Assembly (NCBI GenBank): GCA_034698045.1
Contig: JAQGAU010000157.1
Location: forward strand, 1 to 37,496
DNA from: Paramacrobiotus richtersi
Taxonomy: Eukaryota; Tardigrada; Eutardigrada; Parachela; Macrobiotidae
Direction of reading: 5' to 3'
Length of the DNA: 37,496 bases
The stretch's first letter is position 1. Every line of letters starts with the position of its first letter. Positions 11,076-23,436 of this stretch are shown here, piece after piece. A model generated the notes under the pieces. It ran no database searches and had not been told where the DNA came from. It saw only the letters and a list, made by a program, of their open reading frames with translations. The translations under genes were made by a program, and so were the position numbers.

Positions 11076-11146
11076 CTGCTACTGAGGCACACTTTTCAGG
11101 CTTTCTCGTCCAGAAATTCATGTCTTGCCCTGTTTTCATACAAACC

Positions 11147-12401
11147 ATGGCTGTTCACCTAACCGTACTGATCCTCTGCCTGGGATTAATGGGCTGTCTC
11201 GTTGTTCATAGCCAATCCAACCTCCCTCCCACTGGTGGCCTGTCGGAATGTGAACAGGATGTCGGGATGGCGGTGTGCTTTGTGCCTGTGTTCACTGTTC
11301 TTTTCTCACAAGTGTTAGCCCAAGAACAACAACAGAATCAGTCCAGCGGCAGATCCCCGATGTCGGAAAGCTCGTATAATGCTCTGTGCAGGTATATGGT
11401 GAACGCTGCATCCGACTGCTAATGTAGAACTTGCAAACAAGCAAACCGTTATTATTATCGTTGCTCACGAATCTACGATTATGTCAGCAGACGAAGGAAA
11501 GCAACCGCGCTGTCAAGCTGTAACATGAAAAACAGTGTTCGCAAGTCTCTACGTTTATCTGAAAATTTTTTATTACATATATTAATTGAGATGGTGCTAA
11601 AATTATTCTCTCATACATTCGGTACTAAAAGCATATGTACATAAAGCGTACAGTTTTATCCTTTTCTTATTCGTGACGAACAATTCATCTAACCTTGAAC
11701 TCGATGCATCTGCATACTTTTAAAGGTCTGTAGCAGATATATAGTATATATGTATTCGTGTAATGCGTATAGTGGAAGTTACCGGAATATGATTGCGTAA
11801 TGCATTCGCATGCACAGAAACCAGTGATGTTATTTTGAACCTCCTTTGTTTCTGATTCAGTGCCGCTCAAAGTGCCGCAACTTGCGCTGGAGGCTTTCTA
11901 AGCCGATGTGCGCCACCGGAGAAGCGGGCCGATGCCCAGCTTGTATCCAGGGGTGTTACAAAGGTCTTATCGGCGTGCAGCGAGCCTGACAGCTACTTAA
12001 AGTTCAACAAGCTCGATAGCTGCCAGGGTAAGCTGGAAAGTGCTGCTGAAACCTGCAGCCGAACTGCAGAAGCTGGTGTCCCCGAATCACAGAGACTTGT
12101 CCAATCTACCGGGCCAGACGGCATGGGTGGAATTGCACTTGGTAGCAACCCCCCTACACAGAAACAAATATGTTGGTAAGCAAAAATGCATGTTCTTAAC
12201 CTGTCGCTGTGACGCCATCCTGCCGTTACACATACTTAATTGATTTTGCGTTTCAGCTTAGTTAAAAAGTTCACAGAATGCATCGCACCAAGTGTACAGA
12301 GCAGCTGCACAGCGGAAGAGAAAACTGTGGCGGAGAAATTTGGGGAAAGAGTCCTGCGCGACCTGGAATGTACCGACGCAGTTTATCAAACTTGTGGTTG
12401 A
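11147..12401 (+). CDS. Secreted cysteine-rich family protein, copy F
   Basis: Complete gene coding for about 234 residues and the only intact plus-strand member. Exon 1 is 11147-11391, exon 2 is 11861-12175 and exon 3 is 12257-12401, with phase 2 introns and GT/AG borders. ATG 11147 is chosen because it aligns with the start of the sister copies; an in-frame ATG at 11120 would add nine residues before the signal peptide. Fourteen mature cysteines are present. Exon 1 has C-x8-CFVP, exon 2 has C-x7-CAPP, and the exon 2/3 border makes CC-x7-CIAP. Exon 2 reads CSEP where others have CNET, so that glycosylation sequon is absent. Exon 1 carries a Q-rich insert (EQQQNQ). The TATA box and upstream block are conserved. 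Confidence 0.87.
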
Positions 12402-13201
12402 ACGTAAATCGGCCTGATCATCTCGACATAAAGGGTTTGCGTTCGGTGTGTTTGTGTGTAGGTGTCTGATAAGCCTGTAAGTCCGCCCAGTCGATCATTA
12501 AAAAATCAGTCGTGCAATTATCACCTCAAAACAATGGTCTAGAACTTCCAGCTTTATAGACTCGACACTTTGCAACAGTCAATGTCACAATCACAGAATA
12601 AATTACGTAACCTCATTAAATGGTCTATGCCTATATGTCATTATTCAAGCGACTTTAAACAGGTCGCTGTAGTTTCTTGACCTTTGACACTTTTACGGAT
12701 CAGTATACGGTAAACTACACACTGCACTAACACAACACGGTCAGTTGTACCGCCTAACGATTCCATAGTCGCTCCGTTCACTATTTTTTCCGCAGCGTAT
12801 CATTTCCGGTCTTTCAATAACCGTGGATTATCTTTTTTCACCATCGCCACTTCTGTATGTTTTGCAAAAACCAACCGCAATATAAAATGCAGACCTGCTG
12901 TGTTAACGACTGGACCGGCTAATTTACTGTACTTGTTTCGTGGTCGTCGTGAAGTCCTGCATGATTTAGGTTATTAATGTCCGCGCTCATGGAAGTTTGA
13001 TAATCCTGTGTCTGACGGTAAGCATGTGTCGCCGTTGTGATTGGGAGACCAAACACCGTTCGCATGAGCGAACAGCCACAGTGTAGTCCGTGTTTTAATG
13101 ATGGCCTGTGTCGCGCCCGTGGTGCTATTGCTCAATACCCAATGGCGAGCGACAGAAACAGGACGAAATACTGAAATAGCTACCTACCGTATAAAGGAAC
13201 G
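12402..13201. other. 3' flank of F
   Basis: Non-coding. The part to about 12870 is duplicated at 9150-9650 downstream of copy E. I see nothing else supportable. Confidence 0.5.
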
Positions 13202-13944
13202 GTGACTGTGCATTAACGGTGACAAACACAAAGACTCCGCGAAATATTCCTGTGCTGATTAGAACCTTAAAGAGAAAGTCTGGCCGGTTCTCTTCGACTA
13301 AATCCATACCAAAAATCGGCGCGACAAGAATCGACGTGGTGAGTTGTTACAAAGTTCGAGTTTTTCATTTGATTTGGCACCTTTTGTTGATAAGCTTCAT
13401 CAGTCATGAAATAAAATACCTTAAGTTCGAGTCCATAAATAAGCAAAAACCGTCAGCATGTCTGGTGACCATGAAACGCTTGTCCGCTGGTACTGTGGTT
13501 TTGTCAGTAGTACCACAATACATGCAACAGATCGTTCCGCTGACAACTGTTCGCTATCTCAGTGTGATAAATCGCCGGGACAGTAGCGCAAAAAACCCTG
13601 TATAATCCGCTGCAACAGACTTCATTTTTGCGCTTTCTCGTCCACTTACCTCTGTCTAGACCTGGTTGTAGAAAAACCAGGTAGAAAAACCAGAAAAACT
13701 GACAAAAGTTAACTGTAGTTACTGTACCCACGGACAACCATTTCAAGGTCGCTAGAGATGCAGACGATTTTCTTGCTTGTGTTCGAGCTCGAACTTTGTG
13801 ACATCTCGCCACCTCAACTTGTCGCGTCGATTTTAGGTCCTGATCTGGTCGGCCCAAGCAACCGAAGGTCTCCTTTAGAGCATTTAATAAACAAAACAGT
13901 GTTTCGTGGAGTCTTTATGTTTCTGGTCATTAATTCGCAGTCAC
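13202..13944. repeat. Large inverted repeat
   Basis: The arm 13202-13510 is similar to the reverse complement of 13697-13944, clearly diverged but alignable over most of its length. A third, direct copy lies at 9778-9980, where it precedes the promoter and exon 1 at 10173. The arms are therefore the far-upstream part of the exon 1 unit, here placed in opposite orientations around a short spacer. Confidence 0.65.
13530..13660 (+). promoter_or_regulatory. Orphan promoter of the exon 1 unit
   Basis: It contains the conserved upstream block (GATCGTTCCGCTGACAACTG), a TATA-like TATAAT before CCGCTGCAACAG, and GCTTTCTCGTCCA. The order and spacing match those before 10173 and 11147. No ATG or signal peptide follows; instead the inverted arm begins. 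It appears to be a promoter without its gene. Confidence 0.55.
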
Positions 13945-14805
13945 TGGCCCTATAATTAATTATACGGCAGTTTACTAACCAGATATCTTGCGGAGTTTTT
14001 GTTCGTCGCCATTTATAGGTAGTTCGCAATCACCAGCACATTCAAAGGTTTGTACTATCCTGTTCGCGAATCAATCAATCAACGTGTAATGTCAGTGCTA
14101 CGGCTGCCCAGAAAACTTTTTACAGACTAAGCGATCTTATCAGCACGAACGCCCAGTCACGTAGTGTATGACCTTTGTGCTCTCGTATATGCCGACGGCT
14201 TGGGTCCTGTCTGCCAGTGACCTGGCAACAGCCGGATATGGTCTGGGCATATCTGTGAATAGTTACGCTAGTGAGAAGCTCCTAGGCTGTCATAATAAAG
14301 GTGCTGCTCAGTTTGTGACAACATCTGTAAAACTACAAGTACTCACGGCTCGATGTTCAAAACAACTAGTCTCGTCAGTCTCGTGCCCAGAAAACTGGGC
14401 GCTCATGATCATCATAACAGACAGATGTCTCGAGTGGGTTATTGTAGGAATTTTCTAAACAGAAAGCTCAACGCGAAAAATGTTGTTTAGCATTTGGAAT
14501 TCATATTAACTTGACATGAATAATGCACCCATGCGTTTACTTTGCTACAGATTAGTTGACTATCTATGCAGCTGAATAATTCTGCTTGCTGCTTATAACG
14601 CTATATCTGCCAGTGTATACAGTGATTTATATGACAGAATATCAGATTTCGGTTATCTTATTTGTCAACGTTATTATTATTATTGCGTGTTTCGTCTACG
14701 CACTAGTGCGCAGTTGAGCTCCAGATCATTATTTTTGACTGTTTATGTGACATTGTGCATAGCACTCGTTACACGCACGCCGGCACAACATTCTCTCACT
14801 ACATA
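13945..14805. other. Intergenic, no supported gene
   Basis: One 96-codon frame (14168-14458) starts with ATG but has no family or domain similarity. The sequence 14660-14805 resembles 23790-23975, interrupted by the nested transposons. Confidence 0.45.
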
Positions 14806-15094
14806 CACTGCGATAGGGCCAAGTCCGACCAGAAGCATTTCGAGACGCCGCAGACGCGTATTCAAGCCGTGCGGGACATTCTGACGATTCTATGCGGCGT
14901 TACGTGCGTAACTTTTCAAGGCGAATCCAGTGGAAGTCTTACCAATCCTCCTACGATTATCCCATCCTCCAAATTCCGTTCACAACGGGAAGGGGGTGGA
15001 CCTTATTTTCATGGTCTTATAAACGAGGCCGTAAAAATAGTTTCAGTGATCGCTTGAAGGCAGCATATGCATTGTTCGAAAGTACTCAAGCCAG

Positions 15095-15207
15095 GGCCAG
15101 GCCAACTTTGCCTTTGCCGTTAGCTTTGCCTTCGCCGTTTTCTTCGCCTTTTACAACTTTGCCGAACACTTTGCCTTTGCCGTTTAGATTACCTTCGCCG
15201 CTCCGAT
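15095..15207 (+). repeat. Left terminal inverted repeat of the MULE
   Basis: It pairs with 20031-20123. After the first 18 bases it has 18 extra bases compared with the right arm, then about 70 nearly identical ones. It is built from short GCCTTTGCC-like units. Confidence 0.85.
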
Positions 15208-15879
15208 TGCCTTTTACAAAAAGCCATTACTTTGCCTTTGCAATACCTTGTGCACTTTGCCTTTATACACTTTAACGTTTTTTGAGATGACTTTTGGTTC
15301 TGTGAATCACCGCGGCTTTTACGGGTCATGCGACACATTCTGAGCTATCAGCGTTCGGAACTGGAAGTCCTGTTTTTTTTGCAATGTCTGGCTTGATGTG
15401 CACTGCAAGCGACATATCAATGAAACAATACAAAAACCTGCGGCAGTAAGTAATTACAGCGGTGGCGGACAGTGAATTCATTTTTATTACATGATTGTCG
15501 GTCCGTTCATCGGTTAATCGACTTCACAAGTCAGCTATTTATGGGAACACTGTTAAGTGCGCTTTACAAAGCTGACCTGCAAAGAATTTTTCCTGTGCAA
15601 CTCCCCGAAAAGATGATAGGAATGCAAACGGGTGTAACCGGAATGCCGAGCAGCAAATCAAAGTTCTCTTTCACGCGCAGCTATACGCCTATGTATCCGC
15701 CCAGTTACCTAACAGGCTATTTCCACTGAAATGGCGCATCGAGCCATGTATCGAGTAATGCTGAAGCAAACGCTTTGAAACGTTGAATCAGTTGCAACGG
15801 TCCATCATTTGAAGTTCACTGCGTTATACGAACAATGCGTTCCATCTGAAGAAACAAATCATCTGCCTTAGTTAAACGT

Positions 15880-18800
15880 TTGAGAATAGACCCAAGTGAG
15901 GATCTAGTGTTACTGTCAGAGGACTCTTCAGATGTACAGGATGAGGAAGTTCCTTCCCGAAGCGTTTTTGTGTCAACGGCCGGGGCCATCGCGAGTGGCC
16001 AGCTGCATGATCCGTTTCGCGGCGTTCGGGAAACTGATTCGGATACCGACTCAGAGATGTAAGTAGCCTGCTCTTTCTGAATTCATTTTGTACAGACTCT
16101 AATTTTATATCGGACATGCTTTAACTTGCAATTTTTAGTGATGAAAGCGGTACAACCTCCTGCGAGTTTGATGCCAAAGAATCAACTTCAGTTGGTTTGT
16201 TCGCCAAAAAAGGGCATCTTCCGCTTACCCGTTGGGGAACCGTGCACGAAATTCTTGGATAATGCTACAAATGGTAATTTGTCAGCATTACGAAAAGAAT
16301 GCTTGAGGCATGCAATTTACACACATGTATGCATTTTCAGTTACTGCTACCAGATCTTCGAGATGACAGCGCCGCTGTGCGACATGCTTCTTGCGCTACG
16401 TGATCCAGAAACACTTGAAACGTTTGGGACGAAAAAGGTACCGCTGATGTTCCAAGGAACAGGACATTTTGCTGTGCGACTGAACCCAGAAAACCAAGCA
16501 GAAAAGGCGTATGATTTGGTTGCGAAAGACCAAAATGGCGGATGGAAGCAAAATAACTGCAAACTGATTCCGGTTGAAGATGGAGAAGGCAATGATTTCA
16601 TTACATTTTTCGCGATTATTGTCACAAGTCTGCGGCGGATTTTGGCCGAAATATCATCTTCGAAGTAGAGGGAAAAGGACACACGAGCTTGTTCGGAAAC
16701 TTCGTACTGGTCGCATACTGGTGGAAAAATAACGCCGTTCCACAGCAGTTCCCTGTCAGCAAACAGTACCAGCCACGGTCTATAGGTTCCGCTATTAAGG
16801 GAATGATGGACGGCACTCAACGTGGGAATGTGGCCAGCGCATCCAGTCTCTACCATGAAGCAGCGTCGGCTTGCTGAAAAACCGAAGACATCGAAGCCAA
16901 CCCGTTTTACCGGAACAACGGTGGTAAAAGATTTGTCTCTCATATCAGGGGAAAAGAAACTGCAAAACGTTGCGGTAAGACTGATGCTGCTAGCTTAGCT
17001 GAAATGCCAAACGTAACTTCATTCCACTTCGAATGGGAAGGGGCGAAGATCAACTACATCGTCAGTTCACCCAACCTATGTTCCTTAATGGCACAGAACG
17101 GTAAGTCGCAGCACGCGACAGGGTTACCACTTGTACTAGTACAAAGTTTTACGTTAAACGTTTTACATTCCTGCTCCTTCTGCATATGAAAATGCAAGTA
17201 AGCGCATCAGCGTATAAATCAAGCACGTTTATAATACTTATGTTTTGAAACATACTTATCAAAACATTTATTGCAGGTCACCATCCAGTCCAGATCGACA
17301 CCACGTTTCGTTTGTGCAATTTTTATGTCGTGACAACTACCATTGCCATCGACTCAGTCGTTAATCGGCGCACCGGGACAAAAACCTTTACTGCTGGACC
17401 TTTTATGTTGACTCAGTGCCAAGCAGAAATTTCGTATACGCAGCTCGCTAGCTTTCTTGCTGAAGAGTTAAAGCAGCATGGATGGGATTCAGAACGAAGG
17501 AAGTTCAGTTTTGTGACCGATGGGGAGGTCGCCATATCAAATGCGTTTGAAAGCGCGTTTCCGCACAGCGCTCATACATTCTGTGTTGTTCAGGCACGGC
17601 GTAACGTCAAACGCAAGCTACAGCGACTCGTGAAGCAGCGGACTGGAACCCATGCGTTACGGAAACGCATCCTCACTGACATCTTTGGCAGCGTTCAGGG
17701 TGACGGTAGCCTCAAGCCCGGCTTGATTGGCTGTAGATCGGAGGACGAATATCTGAAAGTCTTTGAAGAACTGGAAAGGTATGTGAATCAAACTCAGGCG
17801 TTCTGATGATAGCGACTAATGCGGCGTATGTTTACAACAGAGGTTTTAATATGACAGTACACCTGTATCATCTAACAGTACAAGTATCGAAAGAATGCAC
17901 GAGTTAAGGACAAACCTCAAAATATGGTGATATCATCTGCTAGCTGCGCATTAGTTATAACTTATACTCTAAATACGAGTGTAAATGTAAGCATGATGTA
18001 TCTGTGTGCTGTGCTCCGTAATTTCTCTGTGATTAGCCAAGGTCAACTGCGATTGGCTTCGATTACCCTTGGCTGACTTCGGTTGTCTCTAGCCAACCAC
18101 ACACGCGCGTTTTTTATAATTATTTTGTCCTATCCCAAGATTTTACTTTGTCCTTACTCGCGTTTTTTTGCGGAAGCATTTGTAACTGGTTTGCGGTGTT
18201 ATAAAAGCCGCTCCTATGACTTCCTGTACATGTGCAGATGATTACTAATCCGATGTTCTTATGTATCATTTATTTTCAGTAAGTGGGCGTGTCCTGAATT
18301 TGCAAAATGGTTCCGCACTTATCAAGAGGGACGATTTGTCGAGAAGCTAATCCTTCCTGCTCGTAACGCTGCAGGTCTTGAAGGTGATTTACCGCATACT
18401 AACTACTGCGAATCGCTGCATTCCAAACTGAAGCGGCTATTTGGCAAAAGGAATGACGTTCGTATCGTTGTGGAGAATGTGGAAAGTTTCTACAACGATC
18501 AGAAGGAAGAGTTGGCAATGGCGCTGTTCGATCATGGCCCACTCAAGCTGGCCGAGTTCATCCGGGATGAATTGTTGATCAATCCAGCAAATGCTCATGA
18601 CCAGCATTACTTGCACAAACAAGTGATGAGTTTCTTCGGCTGTGACCCCGGCAAGATGTCCTGCTTAATCCAGGCACCGGCGTCTCTTACTGATGGTAAA
18701 GAGGTAGACCTGTTGCTGATTCCTTTTGAAACAGCTGGTTTACCTGCTTCGTATCTGGACACATGGTCGGAAGCGCGAAACATTCTAGAAGCAGATCAGC

Positions 18801-19805
18801 TCGCATCAAAACTTTGGATTCAGTCAGAGCCAAAATCGGCCCATGTAAGCTGCATTGTGAAATCAATGGACAGTCGTTTGTTTTATAAGGTTACTATCGG
18901 CGAACGGGAAGTCTTCCTGCACTTGCTCTGACGGCACACGACCGGGAACAAGAAAGCTCTGTAGGCATATCGTTGCCGTTGCTGCGAAGGCAAAGATACT
19001 GAACGATGTCATCAACTGGGCTAATTCCGAACGACGTGCAAGTTTATCTCCCGACAGCGGTAATAAACCAGGTTCCAACAGGAACAAATATCGCGGCACT
19101 GCCCATACGGTGCGTGAAGGGAGGACTTGGAGAGATGAGGAAGAGATATTTTCGTCTCCGAAACGCCAGTGTATTGATCGAACGAGGAGCAGTACCCGCG
19201 ATCATGAGGTGCTGCTAGGGCAAAGCGGTAAGTTGCCGTGATATTACGACGTTACGGTGCCAAACCACGTATTACTGCAGTTTGATAAGAAGGTCAAATT
19301 TACAGGTACGGCCGTTACACTGAACGATTCCGTCAAGCATATCCGTTCAAAACAACGTGAGCATACCAGCAGTCATTTCATTTTATGCATCTGCTAATAA
19401 CATTTACTTTCAGCCGGCCTGCCAGTATGGGCTCAAGAATACGATGATGAGCCCTTTCTCATATCCAAGATCACGGATCAGTTACATGCTAATGTTAAGT
19501 GCGCTGGATGCAAAGATCTTCTCAAATCATCGCCGCCACACTTGGGCTTGGTTGTTGTTCGAAACGAACGGGATTATAAAGCTGGAACGAAAACGCCAAC
19601 GGACAAAAAGCGCCGCCATTACCATATGCAGACATCATGTATCCGTAAGCGCCATCAACGATTCAATACGGTTCACGGCTTTGCTATCAGCTACGATGCA
19701 AGCTGGTTTTCCGTTGCTTCCGATTCTGAGAAGCAGTACGCTGATCTGTTCCGCAAGGGGCTTCTGTTTTTGCCGTGGATACTTTTATGTCTCTGGTACC
19801 AATAA
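15880..19805 (+). pseudogene. MULE transposase, multi-exon, frameshifted
   Basis: Parts in order: an acidic N-terminal exon ending at 16058 (GTAAGT donor), continued from 16139; a 16.35-17.1 kb coding stretch; the catalytic exon 17277-17778; exon 18280-19227; and a last exon 19414-19805. The catalytic exon shows QIDTTF (Asp codon at 17297) and FVTDGE (Asp at 17519), then FPHSAHTFC and RRNVKRKL, as in the MULE DDE domain. Exon 18280 has TNYCESLHSKLK and, after a frame change near 18915, the SWIM zinc finger CTC-x11-CRH. Breaks seen: a one-base shift at the T run near 16607, stops around 16259 and 16876, and the shift at about 18915. The first ATG is not clear. It would have cut and joined DNA at the element ends; this copy is probably dead. 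Confidence 0.82.
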
Positions 19806-20030
19806 ACTTTTGTTTGCGAAAACGGTCTTACGTTGTTGTTGCGTTTTCATGTCCTTCTTGGGCTGAATATTGTGTGCTGTTGTGTTGTTGTTGCAGAAAT
19901 TACATGTTTGCTTTTGCTTTACGTGTATGCTTCATAAAATCAGAAACTGCTGCAAAACGGTAAATTGTAAAAGGGCAAAGTTCACGAAGTACGGCAAAAG
20001 CAACGAAACGGCTTTCTGAACACGGCAAAT

Positions 20031-20123
20031 CGGAACGGCGAAGGTAATCTAAACGGCAAAGGCAAAGTGTTCGGCAAAGTTGTAAAAGGCGAAGAAAACG
20101 GCGAAGGCAAAGTTGGCCTGGCC
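20031..20123 (-). repeat. Right terminal inverted repeat of the MULE
   Basis: Reverse complement of the left arm, ending GTTGGCCTGGCC at 20123, followed by the second copy of TCAAGCCAG. Confidence 0.85.
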
Positions 20124-20969
20124 TCAAGCCAGTGTAGCTTCTCGCCTAAACCGATTGGACTCAATCATCAAGGTACCGGTGAACTTTGGTACGGAATTTG
20201 TTCTCTCGTAGACATCTATAGTAAAAAGTGAAAAACTGGCCAAGGCCTGGATATCTCAGTCAGTAATGTCTCAGCGTTCCACTGCGGCTACATGGACGCA
20301 GGACAGGTCCGCTAAGTTTGAAGCATCAGCGAACAGGAAGTTAGCTCCCTCGATGCGACAGGGCAACAGTTTTCATTTCATATCAAAAACGACAGCGAGA
20401 AGAAAATCCGAAAATTCTCCAGGAAGAGTTAAGTCAGTTTTGGCAACGCTGCAGTGTTTATCTGTAGCTTCTTTGTGCGTAGAATGTTGTCGCAGTGCTT
20501 AACAAGTGATAATTTATTCCTATCAATCGAAAAATAAATCATGTGGCTATGTACGGAAAGGTCAAAGTCTGGTATGGTGTGCCTCTGCAGTACCGTCAGC
20601 GCCACGCCCACAACCCAGTGCTGAGGACCCTAAAAGTGTTCAGTCTTGTGTTATTCGATACAGGAATGAGTGGTCTATCGATTGAAAACCCCGATACAAA
20701 AATCGAATCAGTCTCGGAATTTTTAGGAATTTCTGAATTGAAAAATCTGAGGCAAGATTCAAGCCTCGGGTAGCTTTTCAAACCGGGAGGTATTCAGATT
20801 AAATTCTGCGTAATTTTTGAATAGCGTCTAAAATCCAAAGTTTATACGTTAGACGGCACAGAAAGAAATGGTCTATCATTTGAGATAGCACAGCATTCTG
20901 TTTCTTGACATGGCGACCCCTAACAGCATTTTGAATATATCGGTCGGACTTGGCCCTATCGCAGTGTAT

Positions 20970-22091
20970 ACACTGAAAGATCTCGGAAAGCCATAGTTAT
21001 AACAGTGCAAAACGAAAGGACATATCTGTAGAAGATTTTTCTTTTACCCTGACATATGTTTGCGTATTTTGAAACGGCGGTCGTTCACTCATGGCAGCCG
21101 TGTTTTGTCTGCCATTCGCTTTAGCTAAATATCACCAAGCACAGGAGTATTAAACTTGTGCGAGAAGCCAAAATGAAGCAGAACTGCGCCAAGACTTCGT
21201 CAAACGCGAAGTAGCCGGTTTCCTGTGTTGCCGCGCTAGGCCACTTTATATTACTGCAGTTTAAGCTTGCAAAACGTGCGTACGGAAGTGTCTATGGTCA
21301 TTGGTCAGCAAGATAATGAATATTGTTTCCGAAAGACCGGAAACGATATACGCTGCGACCAGGAGTTATACATGTACTAAGCGAAGCTATTGCAGGAAAT
21401 CATACAGCTCCGTCTGTGGTGATATTGTAGTGAGTAGGTGTACCGTACCAAAGGTCAAGAAAACGAGGCCAACAGCTTCGCCTGAACATGAACAACGCTG
21501 TATGGCGTTATGTGGTCAGTGGGATCTGTTCTGTGGTCCTGACAAGCACAGATCGTGCTACTGGTTTGATTGCGATGTAGTTATTTACTCGAAGTCCAAA
21601 GCAGAAACCAGCAAACAAGCTACCTCTCGCTTGAGATAAGAGAAGAGCGTTCAAGGCCACCTATTCATAAAATGTGGGAAGAAATTTAATATGTTGTACG
21701 TCTACGAAATGTGCTGATTACTAACAACTTTTTCTGATGGGGTGCGTTACAACCTTAGTGAACGTATCTAAGTTTTCGACCAGACTTGAAGTCCCTGATG
21801 GGTTGGTTGTCTGCTCTCTTGTGTTATAATAATAATAATAAAAATATAATTAGGTTTGCATGGGCCTGTATGATGTGAAATGTCAAGTAGACGTAATACC
21901 CGATCTCGTCGATAGCCGTGATGACAGCAAGTCACTTCAAAAATCCTTAAACATTCGTATGCAAATAACTGTTTCAGAATAAAAGGTTGTTATTAAGTGT
22001 TCAACTTACAGTTAGTAACTATCTGCGCACTTTACCGGGGAACCGAAAACACGTTGCACAAAACCTTCATGGTGAAATGGTCTGTATCACT
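20970..22091. other. Intergenic region before copy G
   Basis: Contains 21270-21650, which matches 10440-10830 in inverted orientation and includes a frame with several cysteines (21420-21639), and a short ATA/TAA microsatellite at about 21827-21842. No family exon is present. Confidence 0.5.
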
Positions 22092-23436
22092 CTACGTTCT
22101 ATCGCAAGTTCGATAAACTGCATCGGTGCATTCAAGATCGCGCAGTACCCTGTCCCCAAAATTATCGGCCACAGTTTTCTCCTCCGCCGAGCAGTTGCTC
22201 TGCACACTTGATGCGACACATTCCTTGAACTTTTTAACAGTGCTAAAACGGAAAATCAGTCAAGAATAATGTGTGTCCAGATAGTGTCAGTCGAATAGCA
22301 AAGTAAGAACGGACAGCTTTGCTTACCAACATATTTGTTTCTGTGATGGGGTGTTTCGAACCATTGCTCCAAAGTCGTCTGTTTTGTCGGAGCTGAAAAG
22401 TTTCTCTGATTCGGGGACACCAGCTTCGGCAGTTTGACCGCAAGCCTGAGCAGCAGTCTTTATCTTGTCAACGCAACTGGCCAGCTTTTTGAATTTTGAG
22501 TAGCTATTGGGTTCACTGCACGTCGATACGATCTTTGTCGCAGCCCTGGTAAAAACTTGGACATCGGCCCGTTTCTCCGGTGGTGCACATCTGCTTAGAA
22601 CGCCTGCAGCGCAAGTCGCGGCAGGCTGTGCGGTGCTCAAATGAAAACAACGAATATGGTGAACATATAACGATACTTGAGCATTGCGCAATGTACGTAT
22701 GTGTGTAAAAGCAGCATGGAAACTTGGGAAACATCTGCGTGAGTATTAATAACAGAAAGATTCGCTCACCTGCGAAATTACTATTGCGGTCTATGGAAAT
22801 CGGTTCATTAGCTGTTAACTGGTACTTGTGCTAATATATGTATAGTGCTGAATGTACATTCGTATGCAGAACTTTCAATATGATATGATATTTTCGATCT
22901 CTGTTGAACAGAGTCTGTTGCATGCAGGCAACATATGTACTAAACAGTGCAATTTTCAGCAAAAAACGTTCTAGCAACGTACTCTCGAACTCTCCTAAAG
23001 CTGATAGCATTTAAGGCGCTGTTACTTTGCTTCTGCTGACAGTGTTATATGCGTAGTACGGCGTACGAACGCATGTGTTCTTGCATTAATTACAATTTTT
23101 ATGCTGAGTTATTTTTAAGTTTTGCGATTCAACACAGATTAATACCAAAAAGCTACACATTACAAAAAATTACACTTAGATTTGTGCAGCGTTTAACGGT
23201 TACCTGCAGAGAGTATTATACAAGCTTTCTGGGATCTGGGAAGGGCCGCCGGGTTGAGTAAGTTGTTGTCCTTCCGGCGAAAAAACAACAGCCCCCATAG
23301 GCATCAAGCACGCCATGATTCGCAAATTCTGTTCACATTCCGACTGGCCGCCAGTGGGAGGGAAGTTGGGTTGGCCATAAGCAACGAGACGACCACTTCC
23401 CAGGCAGAGGATTAGTAAGATTTGGTGAACAGCCAT
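22092..23436 (-). CDS. Secreted cysteine-rich family protein, copy G
   Basis: Complete gene coding for about 230 residues. Exon 1 is 23204-23436, exon 2 is 22327-22635 and exon 3 is 22092-22242; phases and borders are as in the other copies. ATG 23436 opens a typical signal peptide (MAVHQILLILCLGSG). Fourteen mature cysteines: exon 1 C-x8-CLMP, exon 2 C-x7-CAPP, and the border CC-x7-C. After that last cysteine exon 3 reads VAS, so the usual proline is missing. Exon 2 has CSEPNSY instead of the CNET sequon. Intron 1 is 568 bp and intron 2 is 84 bp. Its upstream region is the unbroken counterpart of the site where the element 5863-7328 is inserted. Confidence 0.88.

Larger units (their letters stand above)
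15095..20123 (+). mobile_element. Mutator-like element (MULE), 5029 bp
   Basis: The 9-mer TCAAGCCAG occurs directly outside both ends (15086-15094 and 20124-20132), the duplication size typical of MULEs. The ends are inverted repeats beginning GGCCAGGCCAACTTTGCC. They carry a decayed multi-exon transposase between them, read on the plus strand. Inverted arms plus duplication make the borders precise. Confidence 0.88.
14806..20966. mobile_element. Outer DNA transposon with 26-bp terminal repeats
   Basis: A perfect 28-base inverted repeat lies at 14803-14830 and 20942-20969. Its core reads CACTGCGATAGGGCC... inward and is bordered by TA on both sides, as in TA-targeting elements. The sequence outside the ends joins into something like 23950-24040, which has no such insertion, so the 6.2-kb block behaves as one insertion. 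The Mutator-like element 15095-20123 lies inside it. What remains of the outer element is about 0.3 kb on the left and 0.8 kb on the right, with no recognised transposase. Confidence 0.55.

Noticed and set aside
14168..14458. 96-codon plus-strand frame
   Set aside because: No recognised motif, no repeated counterpart in the window, and a length expected by chance in this composition.
14892..15275. Frame encoding Leu/Pro/Ser/Phe repeats
   Set aside because: It is a translation of the MULE terminal repeat units (GCCTTTGCC), not a protein.
16126..16668. 180-codon frame taken as one exon
   Set aside because: Its first part reads through an intron and a different frame of the transposase; only the part after about 16350 fits the transposase gene.
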